Shown here piece after piece: positions 23,579 to 31,818 of a stretch of DNA of 64,000 bases. Each line of letters begins with the position of its first letter. Positions within the stretch are counted from its first letter, which is position 1. Origin of the DNA: Variovorax ginsengisoli (GTDB taxonomy: Bacteria > Pseudomonadota > Gammaproteobacteria > Burkholderiales > Burkholderiaceae_C); contig NZ_JAUJZH010000017.1 of NCBI RefSeq assembly GCF_030486595.1, forward strand, positions 1-64,000. Reading direction: 5' to 3'. The notes beneath the pieces are model-generated. The model made no database searches, was not told where the DNA came from, and saw only the letters and a list, made by a program, of their open reading frames with translations. A program made the translations under genes and the position numbers.

Positions 23579-23924
23579 GTTCAGGTTTTGCGTTCAACGG
23601 CCCTGGGCATCGAAGTGCAGCGCCGTGACCGCGATCACCTGGGCCGCCCGCGAGCGGATGGTGCCTCGCTGGGACACGCCGCGAAGCACCAGCAACGGCG
23701 GGGCCGGCGTGCGGCAGGGTGCAGGGGACTGGCGATGGAAGCCGACCGCCGCGAACGGCAGCAGAAATCTGGCGGCGAGCGTGTCGGGATGTTGCATCAT
23801 CCTGAAGTTACGCGGCCGCCGCTCTTTCGCCCATCTCTCCGAAGGAGGCATGGCACCCCCAAAGCGGCATAGACCGGAAGGGCGGCCACGCCGTTCGGGT
23901 ATTCACCAAGGAGAGGATCGAACA
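23579..23924. other. 346-base gap without a supported gene
   Basis: Both strands carry short open frames here, but none has a ribosome binding site with a plausible product. A leftward 85-residue frame (23594-23851) has a weak OB-fold-like feel in its second half and could be a decayed remnant. No terminator or repeat of note was seen. Confidence 0.4.
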
Positions 23925-24305
23925 ATGTCGAGACTGATCGTGCTGCAGAAGAACGGTTCGGCCAAGCAGGTCAACATGACCCGCACGCCCTTCGTCGTCG
24001 GCCGTGCCGACAGCTGCGACCTGGTGCTGGACAACCCGCTCGTGAGCCGCTCCCACGCGGTGTTCGAGGCCGTGGGCGAGGCCATGACGATCCGCGATCT
24101 GCAAAGCCACAACGGGACTTATGTCAATGGCCAGCGGGTCGAGGGCGGCGCGTTGAGCAATGGCGATGAAATCAAGATCGGCGGCTACCAGATCCGCTTC
24201 CTGTCGCAGGGCGGTCCGATCGGGGCCGCGGAGGCGCTGCGCCTCGTGACCGTGCCGGGCCGCCTGGCCGACATCGACCTGCAGCGGCTGAGCGCGAAGT
24301 CCTGA
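23925..24305 (+). CDS. FHA domain protein
   Basis: 126-residue protein that is essentially one forkhead-associated domain, which binds phosphothreonine peptides. Conserved FHA residues are visible: GRADSCDLVL (the Gly-Arg), SRSHAVFE (Ser and His) and SHNGTYVNGQ (Asn). A strong AAGGAGAGG lies before ATG 23925. No kinase or secretion genes are adjacent, so its partner is not evident. A short C-terminal tail follows the domain. Confidence 0.88.
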   Translation: MSRLIVLQKNGSAKQVNMTRTPFVVGRADSCDLVLDNPLVSRSHAVFEAVGEAMTIRDLQSHNGTYVNGQRVEGGALSNGDEIKIGGYQIRFLSQGGPIGAAEALRLVTVPGRLADIDLQRLSAKS

Positions 24306-24403
24306 TCCGCGCCAGCCTCGGTTGGCAACACACGCCGTTTGGCAGATTCCCGTCGACCCGTTTGCGGCGCAGAGTGTGCGCTCGACGACTCCGGGAGCAC
24401 AGC

Positions 24404-24565
24404 ATGGACTCTGAGGTCTTGACCCTTGGCGTACTGGCGATCCTGGTGGCGGGCGGCTGGTTGATCGACCTCCTCGGCCACCGGGGGGCATCGCCGCTGC
24501 AGCGCCGCATGGTCCAGCAGATCAAGAAATCTGCCGACACGATTCGTGGCGCGCCGCTGCGCTGA
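24404..24565 (+). CDS. small membrane protein, 53 residues
   Basis: Short frame starting at ATG 24404 with GGGAG a few bases upstream. One hydrophobic helix (VLTLGVLAILVAGGWLIDLL) is followed by a basic, soluble tail. It lies between the FHA gene and the GGDEF-EAL gene on the same strand, with 98- and 64-base gaps. No family recognised; a true small membrane protein is likely from topology and the ribosome binding site. Confidence 0.55.
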   Translation: MDSEVLTLGVLAILVAGGWLIDLLGHRGASPLQRRMVQQIKKSADTIRGAPLR

Positions 24566-24629
24566 TCCGATCCGCGATCCGTCATCGGGAGGACGTCGGG
24601 CGGTTGTTTTTCCGTGAACAATAGCGCCC

Positions 24630-26267
24630 ATGCTCACCCGCACCCTCGTTGGCCACCTCAAGATTTGCGATGGATCGATTCTCTGGGCCGACGAAGACGC
24701 GCACACGCTGCTCGACTATCCGTCGGGCGCGCTCACGGACATGCCCTTCGACGATGTCCTGCCGCCCGCGTCCGCAAGCGAGTTGAAGCTCCCGGCGCGC
24801 GGCGCGGTGGATGGTCGCCGGGTCGTGTTGCGGGCCCGGCACGGCCACACGATCATGGCCGACCTGCGCGGCGAGCGCATGGACGATCACTGCGTCCTGT
24901 GGAGCTTCACGCCGACGGCCCGCGGCGTGCGCGGCGAGCGGCTCGACCTGCTGTCGCGCCATGACGCGCTGACGCGGCTGCCCAATCGCGTGCCCTCGGC
25001 CGAGGAACTGAACCCTGCGCCGGTGCGCAATGGCGACGGCGAGCGCCTGCTGGCGGTCTGCTACCTTGACCTCGACCGTTTCCGCGACATCAACGAGAGC
25101 TTCGGTCCGGTGGGCGGGGATGCGGTGCTGCGCGAGGTGGCGCGCCGCCTGAAGGCCGCGGTGCCGAACGATGCCAGCGTCGCCCGGGTCGGCGGCGACG
25201 AGTTCGCGCTGCTGCTGTTCGTCAATGACGCGGCGCATTCCGAGGCTCTGCTGGAACAGATCCTGGCGCGGCTCGCGCATCCGTTCCGGCTGCAGGACCG
25301 TTCGACGCGGCTGCGCACCAGCGTCGGCGTTTCGCTGATGCGCCAGGGCGAGCAGCCGACCGAAGTCATGCTGCAGCAAGCGCAGCACGCGGTGTTCTTC
25401 GCCAAGCGGGCCGGTGGCAGCCAGGTCCATTTCTTCGACGCCGTCCTGGCCCACGAGGAACAGCAGGAACAGCAGATCCGGGAGCGGATCCAGGCGGGCC
25501 TGGCGAACCACGAGTTCCTGCTGGCCTACCAGCCCAAGGTCGACATGCTGTGCGGCCGGGTGATCGGCTTCGAGGCCCTGGTCCGCTGGCAGCATCCCGA
25601 GCGGGGGCTGCTGCAGCCATCCGCCTTCGTGCCGATGATCGAGGACCACGAGCTGGTGGAGCAGCTCGGCGACTGGGCCATCGGCGAGGCGGTGCGGCAG
25701 GCGGCCGACTGGCTGGCCGCGGGGGTCAAGACCTCGGTCAGCGTCAACATCAGTCCGCGCCATCTGCTGCGGCCGGATTTCATCGAGCGGCTCGGCTTTC
25801 ACCTTGGCCGGTTTCCGCAGCTGCACGCGGGCGTGCTCGAGCTCGAGATTCTCGAGACCACCGCCATCAAGGACTTCAGCGCCGTCGCCGATTTCATCGG
25901 TGCCTGCAAGGCGCTCGGCGTGCCGGTGGTCATGGACGACTTCGGCACCGGCTATTCGTCGCTGACCTACCTGCGGCGCCTGCCCGTGAGCGCGCTCAAG
26001 CTCGACCAGTCTTTCGTGCGCGGCATGCTCGAAGACCCGGAGGACGAGGCGATCATCCGCGGCATCCTGGTGATGGCGCGCGGCTTCGGCCGCAAGACCA
26101 TCGCCGAGGGGGTCGAGTCGGTGGCGCACGGCAATGCGCTGCTGGCCCTCGGCTGCACGCTCGGGCAGGGCTATGGCATCGCCAAGCCGCTGCCGGCCGC
26201 CGAGGTGCCGGGGTGGATCGCCGCGTTCGAGCAGGCCCCGCCCTGGGGCCGGGCGCCGGGCTGCTGA
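24630..26267 (+). CDS. GGDEF-EAL c-di-GMP protein
   Basis: 545-residue cytoplasmic protein: an N-terminal PAS-like or unknown region (1-100), a GGDEF domain with intact GGDEF at 188-192, and an EAL domain with the EALVRW catalytic motif, DDFGTGYSS loop and downstream GIAKPLPA. Both active sites look intact, so it could make or degrade cyclic di-GMP. No membrane segment. It converges on the cellulose operon, ending 14 bases from the bcsC stop. A role in tuning BcsA activity is inferred from position. Confidence 0.92.
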   Translation: MLTRTLVGHLKICDGSILWADEDAHTLLDYPSGALTDMPFDDVLPPASASELKLPARGAVDGRRVVLRARHGHTIMADLRGERMDDHCVLWSFTPTARGVRGERLDLLSRHDALTRLPNRVPSAEELNPAPVRNGDGERLLAVCYLDLDRFRDINESFGPVGGDAVLREVARRLKAAVPNDASVARVGGDEFALLLFVNDAAHSEALLEQILARLAHPFRLQDRSTRLRTSVGVSLMRQGEQPTEVMLQQAQHAVFFAKRAGGSQVHFFDAVLAHEEQQEQQIRERIQAGLANHEFLLAYQPKVDMLCGRVIGFEALVRWQHPERGLLQPSAFVPMIEDHELVEQLGDWAIGEAVRQAADWLAAGVKTSVSVNISPRHLLRPDFIERLGFHLGRFPQLHAGVLELEILETTAIKDFSAVADFIGACKALGVPVVMDDFGTGYSSLTYLRRLPVSALKLDQSFVRGMLEDPEDEAIIRGILVMARGFGRKTIAEGVESVAHGNALLALGCTLGQGYGIAKPLPAAEVPGWIAAFEQAPPWGRAPGC

Positions 26268-26281
26268 GCGCCAGCAGGTTC

Positions 26282-29200
26282 CTAGAGCAGCGGCGTGTAG
26301 GGCGAGCTCACCGGCTTGAGCGTGGCGCCGGCCGGGGCGCCGTAGCGTCCGGTGTTCCCGAGCATGTAGCGCAGGTACGCGCTGACCGTCGCCTGGCGGT
26401 AGTTCTGCGCATTGTTGAAGGCCATGGCCCCGCCCAGGAAGAGCTGCGGCGCCACCTGGTATTCGACGATACCGGCCAGGTTGTAGGCCACGCCCGTGTG
26501 GCTGTTCGACAGGTAGTAGCCGGTGAAGGGGGCCTTGTTGAGGCCCAGTCCGGTGGCGGTCGCGACGGCGCTCGCGGCGGCGGCCTGGCGCGCCGGGTCG
26601 GTCGGGAACCAGGGCGATGCGTCCTCCGTGAACGACTGGATGCCCAGCGAGGCATTGAGCCGCCACGAGAGCCGGTCGTCGCGGCCGGTCCAGTCGACCG
26701 GGAAGGCCACGCTCACATAGGACTGCGGGCTGAAGTAGCCGCCCTGGCCGAAGGTGAAGAAGCTCAGGTTCTTGTCGTAGCTCAGCAGATCGAGGTTCAT
26801 GCCGGCGGTCAAGGTCGAGCCGGGCTTGTTCAGCAGGTGTACATACATGCCGCCGCCCAGTTCGTAGCGGGAGTTGTCGGCCACGTTGCGGCCGGTGATC
26901 GAATGGGCCGAGCCGTAGCCATAGAGGCCGTAGGTGCCGTCGTCGCGGGTCAGGTCGAGCCGCGCGCCGGTCGCCACCACGCCGCCCCAGCGGTCGCCGG
27001 TGCGGGTGTCCTCGGTGCCGGCGAACGACAGCAGGCTGTCGGTGACGGCGCGGCGCGACAGGTCGGCCTTCATGGACACGGTGTCGGACAGGGCGCCGCT
27101 GTAGGTGAGGTTGCCGACCGCGCTGGTCTCCTGGAAGCCGAGCGGCGTGGTGCCGATGCTGGCGTTCAGGTTCTTGCCCTCGTAGCCGACCGCGAGGCCG
27201 ACGCCGCTGGCGTGCTGGCCATCCACCGCCGGGACCCTGCCCGCGAGCAGGTCGATCGCCGCCTGCGGCCCGCCGCCGAAACGGCTCGAGGTGCCGTAGT
27301 CCTGCGCCAGCGCGCCGTTGTCGAGCACCGTCGGCGTGGCGCTGAGTACCACCTTGCCGTTGCCGGCCGGGAAGCGGGCCTCGATCGGCACCTGCAGGTC
27401 CTGCAGGCGGCTCAGGCCCGATTCGCCGTCGCGGCTGCGGTAGACGCTGCCGATGTCCAGCGTCGTGCTGCGTTCGGACTGGAGGTCCTGCAGTTCGCTC
27501 AGCAACGGGTTGGCTGGCGCCGCACCGGCGCGCGGCGGGGCGTTCCAGCTGCCTTCGGTCGCCAGGCTGCTGCCGGGCACGGGGGGCGGCAGCGGATAGA
27601 CCGGCTGGCCGGCGGGCTGGGGCAGCGGATAGGCCGGGGCCTGGGCGTACTGGGGCGCGGCCAGTGCCGGTGGCTGCGATGGTGCGGCGGCCGGCGCGGC
27701 CTGCTGGCTGGCCGCGGCATTGCGGCGGCGGAATTCGGCGCTGTTGCGCGGGGCGGTGGACTTGGGCGCGGCCGTGGCGGCGGTCGCCGGTGCGGCCGCG
27801 GTGCTGCCGCCGGCGCCCCAGGGCAGGTTGGCGGCCGGCTGGCTCGCGGCCGCCGCATAGACGGGCGGCGCGGCCGCAGGCAACGGCGGCAGCGCCGCCA
27901 TCGGGGCCGCAGCGCCGCGCATGCCGGCAAAGGGCGAGGCCTGGGCGTTGCCGGCGCTGGCCGGATAGCCTGCCGCCGGCAGTCCGACCGGCTGCAGGTT
28001 GGCGGCGAACGGGTTGCCGCCGCTGGCGGCGCCGCCGGTCATGCCAGCGAAGGGGTTGGCCGGGGCCGCCGGCACGCCACCCTGGCCGGCTGCCAGGCCG
28101 ACGCCGCCGGCCGCACGGCTGTCGGCGGCGACGGCGGCGCGCAGGTATTGCTCGGCCCGCGCGTTGTCGCCCGCATTGCGATAGACGCGGCCGGCCGCCG
28201 CCAGCACGCGCGACTGGTCGGGGGCCTGCTTCAGGGCCGCCTGGACGTAGCTCTCGGCCTCGCCGTGGGCGCGCAGCGCGCTGGCGCTGGCGGCGGCGGC
28301 GAGCAGGGTGTCGAGGTCGGTCGGACTGCGCTGCAGGATGCGCTGGTAGATCGCCAGGGCCTGCTTCTCGTCGCGCGCCGCCGCATAGAGGCGGGCCAGC
28401 GCGGCCAGCACCTGCGGGTCTTCGGGCCGCGCGGCCAGCACCGGCGCCAGCGCGTTGTAGGCCGCTTCGAGGTTGCCGGCCTCGCGCAAGGCGTCGGCTT
28501 GGCGCAGGCTGAAGGCGATCGTCAGGCGCTCGTAGTCGGCCCGCTGGGCCGTTGTCATGCTGGCCGATTGCAGCTGCCGCAGCACGGCGGAGAGTTCGAC
28601 ATCCTGCTGGGTCTTGAGCAGCACCGAGGCGTAGAGCAGGCGATCGCCGACGCCCGGATTCGGGCTGCGCGCCAGCAATTGCCGGCTCATCGCCAGGGCC
28701 CGTGGCGCGTCGCCGATGTCGGCGTAGGCGATGGCCAGCTGGCCCCAGAGCTCGGGCGGCATGTCGGCGCCGAGCGCCGCTTCGGTCTGCGCCAGCACGC
28801 CGCGGGCCGCGGCCACCTGGCCCTGCCGCGCCAGCGCCTGCGCCTGTTGCGCCTGGCTGGCGGCCCACAGGCGGCGCTGCAGTTGGGTCATGTCGCGGGT
28901 GCGCGAGGCGGCCGGGATGCGGTCGAGGTACTGCAGGCCGGCCGCCGGGTCGCCGGCATCGGAGGCGAGCAGGGCGCTCGCATAGAGCGCGTCGGGCATG
29001 TCGGGCTGCGACATGAGCAGGCCGTCCATGACGCCGCGGGCCTGGGCCATCATCCCCTGGCGACGGTAGATATTGGCCAGGTCGAGCCGGACCCAGGGGC
29101 TGTCGGGGGCGGCCAGCATGGCGTCCTCGAGCGTGCGCTGGGCGCCGGCGTTGTCGCCGGCTTCGATCTGGGCGCGGGCCTTGGCGCGCGCGGCCTCCAC

Positions 29201-30598
29201 CTTGACGTCCTGCAGGCTGCCGATCTGCCTCGCCTGCTCGGGGCTGAGCCGCTGCGACAGGGCCATCGCCTCGTCGCTGCGGCCCTGGCGGGTGTAGGCC
29301 GTGATCAGGCCGCGCAGCGCCTGGGTGTCGTTGGGCTTGCTGTCGAGCGCGCGCCGATAGCCTTGCTCGGCACCGGCGTAGTCGCCGGCCGCCAGCCGAA
29401 GGTCGGCCAGCGCGACCTGTCCGACGCTCTCTCGCGGATCGATCTTCACGGCGCGTTCGAGCAGGCCCTGGGCCGTGCGCGTGTCGCCCTTGGCCCGCGC
29501 GGCATTGGCCTGGCCGACCAGGTTCCAGTAGGTGGCGCTTTGCAGCGCCGACGCCCACTTGCCGCCGCCGGCGCTTTTCGTGGCCTGCTCCAGCAGCTGC
29601 TGGGCTTCGGCGAAGCGCTCCTGTCGCAGCCGGATCAGGCCCAGGCCACCGAGCGCCTCGGCGTCGCCGGGCTCGACCTTCAGGGCCTGCTGGAAGCGCT
29701 GCTCGGCGGTCGCGGTGTCGCCGCGGTCGAGCGCCTTGAAGCCTTCGCCGAGCGGCTGGGCGCCTGGCGATGCCGGCGCCGCGGCGGTGCGGGCGGCGCT
29801 CAGGCTGTCCAGCCGCGCCTGCACGGCGGGGTCGGGATGGGCGGCCAGGAATTCGGTGTAGAGCGGCGCATCGGCCTGCCGGGCGTCCAGCCAGATCAGC
29901 GCCTGCCGCCAACTGGCCGTGGCCGCCACGCCCACCCCGGGCTGCGTCGAGAGCGCCATCAGGCTGCGGATGCCTTCGCGCCGGGTCGGCTCGCGGTAGG
30001 TCTGCAACTGGGCCAGCGCCAGCTTGTAGCCGAGGTTGTCGGGCTTGTCCTTGACCAGCTGGTCGAGTCCCTTGCGGCCTTCTTCCCAGCCCTGTTGGGT
30101 GCCGCCGAGCAGCTGGTAGTACTCGACCGCCAGCGGCTCCGGCGGCGGCCGGTTGGCGAAGATCGCGCGGTAGATCTGGATCGCTTCGGCGGTGCGCCCG
30201 GCCTTGGAGGCGGCGCGTGCGCGCTGCAGGTCGGTCTGCGGCGTGCCGGACTGCGCGCCCTGGGGCGCACCGCGCGGGTCGTCGGGATGGGCGGCGTGCA
30301 GCCGCGTGATCCAGCCGCGCGCCGGCTCGGGCTTGCCGCGCGCGAGTTCAACCTGCGACATGCCGTACATCGCATCGGCCGATTGCGGATCGATGCTCAA
30401 GAGCTTGCGCCAGCTCTCCTCGGCCAGCTCAGTCCGGCCCATGCTCTGCCAGTAGTTGCCCTGTTCGATCAGGGCCGTCTTGGCGTCGCCCTGGGCCTGC
30501 ACCGGCGTGCCCGCGTACAGCGCACCCACCAGGCCCAGGCAGGCCATCAGGCGACTCGCGGCGGTGGAGCCCTTCAGGCGAGTTGGGTGGCGGGGCAT
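26282..30598 (-). CDS. bcsC: cellulose synthase outer membrane export protein BcsC
   Basis: 1438-residue secreted protein: signal peptide, then many TPR repeats over roughly residues 35-830 (periplasmic superhelix), a long Ala/Pro-rich linker (about 830-1010) with repeated NPFAGM-like units, and a C-terminal beta-barrel domain (BCSC_C) ending in an aromatic-rich outer membrane signature region. It guides the glucan through the periplasm and outer membrane. ATG 30598 is preceded by GGAGA and overlaps the 3' end of bcsZ by 25 bases. It is the last gene of the bcs operon. Confidence 0.93.
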   Translation of the reverse strand: MPRHPTRLKGSTAASRLMACLGLVGALYAGTPVQAQGDAKTALIEQGNYWQSMGRTELAEESWRKLLSIDPQSADAMYGMSQVELARGKPEPARGWITRLHAAHPDDPRGAPQGAQSGTPQTDLQRARAASKAGRTAEAIQIYRAIFANRPPPEPLAVEYYQLLGGTQQGWEEGRKGLDQLVKDKPDNLGYKLALAQLQTYREPTRREGIRSLMALSTQPGVGVAATASWRQALIWLDARQADAPLYTEFLAAHPDPAVQARLDSLSAARTAAAPASPGAQPLGEGFKALDRGDTATAEQRFQQALKVEPGDAEALGGLGLIRLRQERFAEAQQLLEQATKSAGGGKWASALQSATYWNLVGQANAARAKGDTRTAQGLLERAVKIDPRESVGQVALADLRLAAGDYAGAEQGYRRALDSKPNDTQALRGLITAYTRQGRSDEAMALSQRLSPEQARQIGSLQDVKVEAARAKARAQIEAGDNAGAQRTLEDAMLAAPDSPWVRLDLANIYRRQGMMAQARGVMDGLLMSQPDMPDALYASALLASDAGDPAAGLQYLDRIPAASRTRDMTQLQRRLWAASQAQQAQALARQGQVAAARGVLAQTEAALGADMPPELWGQLAIAYADIGDAPRALAMSRQLLARSPNPGVGDRLLYASVLLKTQQDVELSAVLRQLQSASMTTAQRADYERLTIAFSLRQADALREAGNLEAAYNALAPVLAARPEDPQVLAALARLYAAARDEKQALAIYQRILQRSPTDLDTLLAAAASASALRAHGEAESYVQAALKQAPDQSRVLAAAGRVYRNAGDNARAEQYLRAAVAADSRAAGGVGLAAGQGGVPAAPANPFAGMTGGAASGGNPFAANLQPVGLPAAGYPASAGNAQASPFAGMRGAAAPMAALPPLPAAAPPVYAAAASQPAANLPWGAGGSTAAAPATAATAAPKSTAPRNSAEFRRRNAAASQQAAPAAAPSQPPALAAPQYAQAPAYPLPQPAGQPVYPLPPPVPGSSLATEGSWNAPPRAGAAPANPLLSELQDLQSERSTTLDIGSVYRSRDGESGLSRLQDLQVPIEARFPAGNGKVVLSATPTVLDNGALAQDYGTSSRFGGGPQAAIDLLAGRVPAVDGQHASGVGLAVGYEGKNLNASIGTTPLGFQETSAVGNLTYSGALSDTVSMKADLSRRAVTDSLLSFAGTEDTRTGDRWGGVVATGARLDLTRDDGTYGLYGYGSAHSITGRNVADNSRYELGGGMYVHLLNKPGSTLTAGMNLDLLSYDKNLSFFTFGQGGYFSPQSYVSVAFPVDWTGRDDRLSWRLNASLGIQSFTEDASPWFPTDPARQAAAASAVATATGLGLNKAPFTGYYLSNSHTGVAYNLAGIVEYQVAPQLFLGGAMAFNNAQNYRQATVSAYLRYMLGNTGRYGAPAGATLKPVSSPYTPLL

Positions 30599-31794
30599 AG
30601 CAGTCTCCAATGGGTTTGCAGCTGGCCGGTGCGGCTGAATGCGAAGCGGCCATCGAGCCAGGCTTGTCCGAAGAGAAGCAGCATGCGCTCGTAGTACGGA
30701 AGGGGCGCGGGCGCGGGCTGGGCCGGACTGCCGACCCGGGCGCGAACGCGCGCCAGTTCGGCGTCGAGCTGCGGCGTCAGCGCCTGCGCCTTGAGATAGG
30801 GCAGCAGCGCACCCGAGAAGCCGACCGGACCGGTGCCGCGCATGACGCCGGTGTCGGTGTCGATGAATTCGGCCATCGGCTTGCCCTGTTCGAGCAGCCG
30901 GCGCGGCCCGTAGAGCGACTTCAGCAGTGGCTGGCGGGCCGGATCGGCGGCGTGCAGCATGCCGGCCCAGAGGTAGACGCGGATGGCGTCGTAGCTGCCC
31001 ACCGCGCCTTTCTCCGGATCGGCGACGAAGGCCTGCTCCTGGGTCGACCAGGCGCACCAGTCGGGCGCGAAGCCCTGCGGCGTCACGGCGGCAACCATGC
31101 GCACCGTGTTGTCGGCGATCTCGCCCCACGGGCCCTTGCCGTCCAGCTGCTGGAAGCGGCGCAGCAGCTGCAGCGGCAGGTAGCTCGGGTTGAGCCGCCA
31201 CGCCGGGCCCTTGGCCACCGACTTGGGCCATGGCAGCAGCATGCGGCCGAGACCCGGCAATGTCGCGACCTCGTCGCGCGCGGCCATCGCGAGCACTGCG
31301 CGGCCCAGGGTCTGGTAGCGCGGCTCGTTCCACAGGCGGCCGGCTTCCAGCAGCGAATAGGCGATCCAGAGGTCGGAGTCGGAGGCCGGGTTGTCGTCGA
31401 GCACGCCCCAGCCGTCGTCCGGCTTGTGCCCCCACTGCCAGGCCGGCAGGCGCTGCGCGAGGCTGCCGGCCGCCAGGTTCCTCTCGGTCCATTCGAGGAC
31501 GCGCGCAAAGGCGGCGCGGTCGTTGTGCACCAGCGCGAAGAACAGGCCGTACGACTGTCCTTCGGAGGTCGAGTGCTGTTTCGGCGTGTCGAAATCGACG
31601 ATGCGGCCATCGGCCTGCAGGTGGCGGGCGGCGAAGGATGTCCAGTCGGTCGCCGGCAGGCAGGCGCCGAGAGCCTGCTGCGCCGCGGCGGGCAGGGCGT
31701 TGGCGAGCGGCATCAGGGCCAGGCCCGCCAGCCAGCGACGGCGGCCGATGGTCGTGGCGGGGCGGGACGGGGCGGGCGAGGGAGGTCGGGTCAT
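30574..31794 (-). CDS. bcsZ: endo-1,4-beta-glucanase BcsZ (GH8)
   Basis: 406-residue periplasmic cellulase of glycoside hydrolase family 8 that trims nascent cellulose. The signal sequence carries GRRRWLAGLALM, resembling a twin-arginine signal. Catalytic acid E78 lies in TSEGQSYG and the aspartates D139/D141 in ASDSDLWIAYSLL; both match the conserved GH8 sites. It starts 24 bases after bcsB and overlaps bcsC. Length is slightly above the usual 370 because of the longer N-terminus. Confidence 0.93.
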   Translation of the reverse strand: MTRPPSPAPSRPATTIGRRRWLAGLALMPLANALPAAAQQALGACLPATDWTSFAARHLQADGRIVDFDTPKQHSTSEGQSYGLFFALVHNDRAAFARVLEWTERNLAAGSLAQRLPAWQWGHKPDDGWGVLDDNPASDSDLWIAYSLLEAGRLWNEPRYQTLGRAVLAMAARDEVATLPGLGRMLLPWPKSVAKGPAWRLNPSYLPLQLLRRFQQLDGKGPWGEIADNTVRMVAAVTPQGFAPDWCAWSTQEQAFVADPEKGAVGSYDAIRVYLWAGMLHAADPARQPLLKSLYGPRRLLEQGKPMAEFIDTDTGVMRGTGPVGFSGALLPYLKAQALTPQLDAELARVRARVGSPAQPAPAPLPYYERMLLLFGQAWLDGRFAFSRTGQLQTHWRLLCPATQLA

Positions 31795-31818
31795 GGCCAG
31801 GGGGCTTTCGAGGCCGTG

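Noticed and set aside
23594..23851. Leftward 85-residue frame after the unknown small gene
   Set aside because: No ribosome binding site, no recognised family; only a faint OB-fold resemblance in its second half.
24582..29912. Leftward open frame of about 1776 codons across the GGDEF-EAL gene and bcsC
   Set aside because: It crosses two well-supported genes in other frames and has only low-complexity shadow composition.
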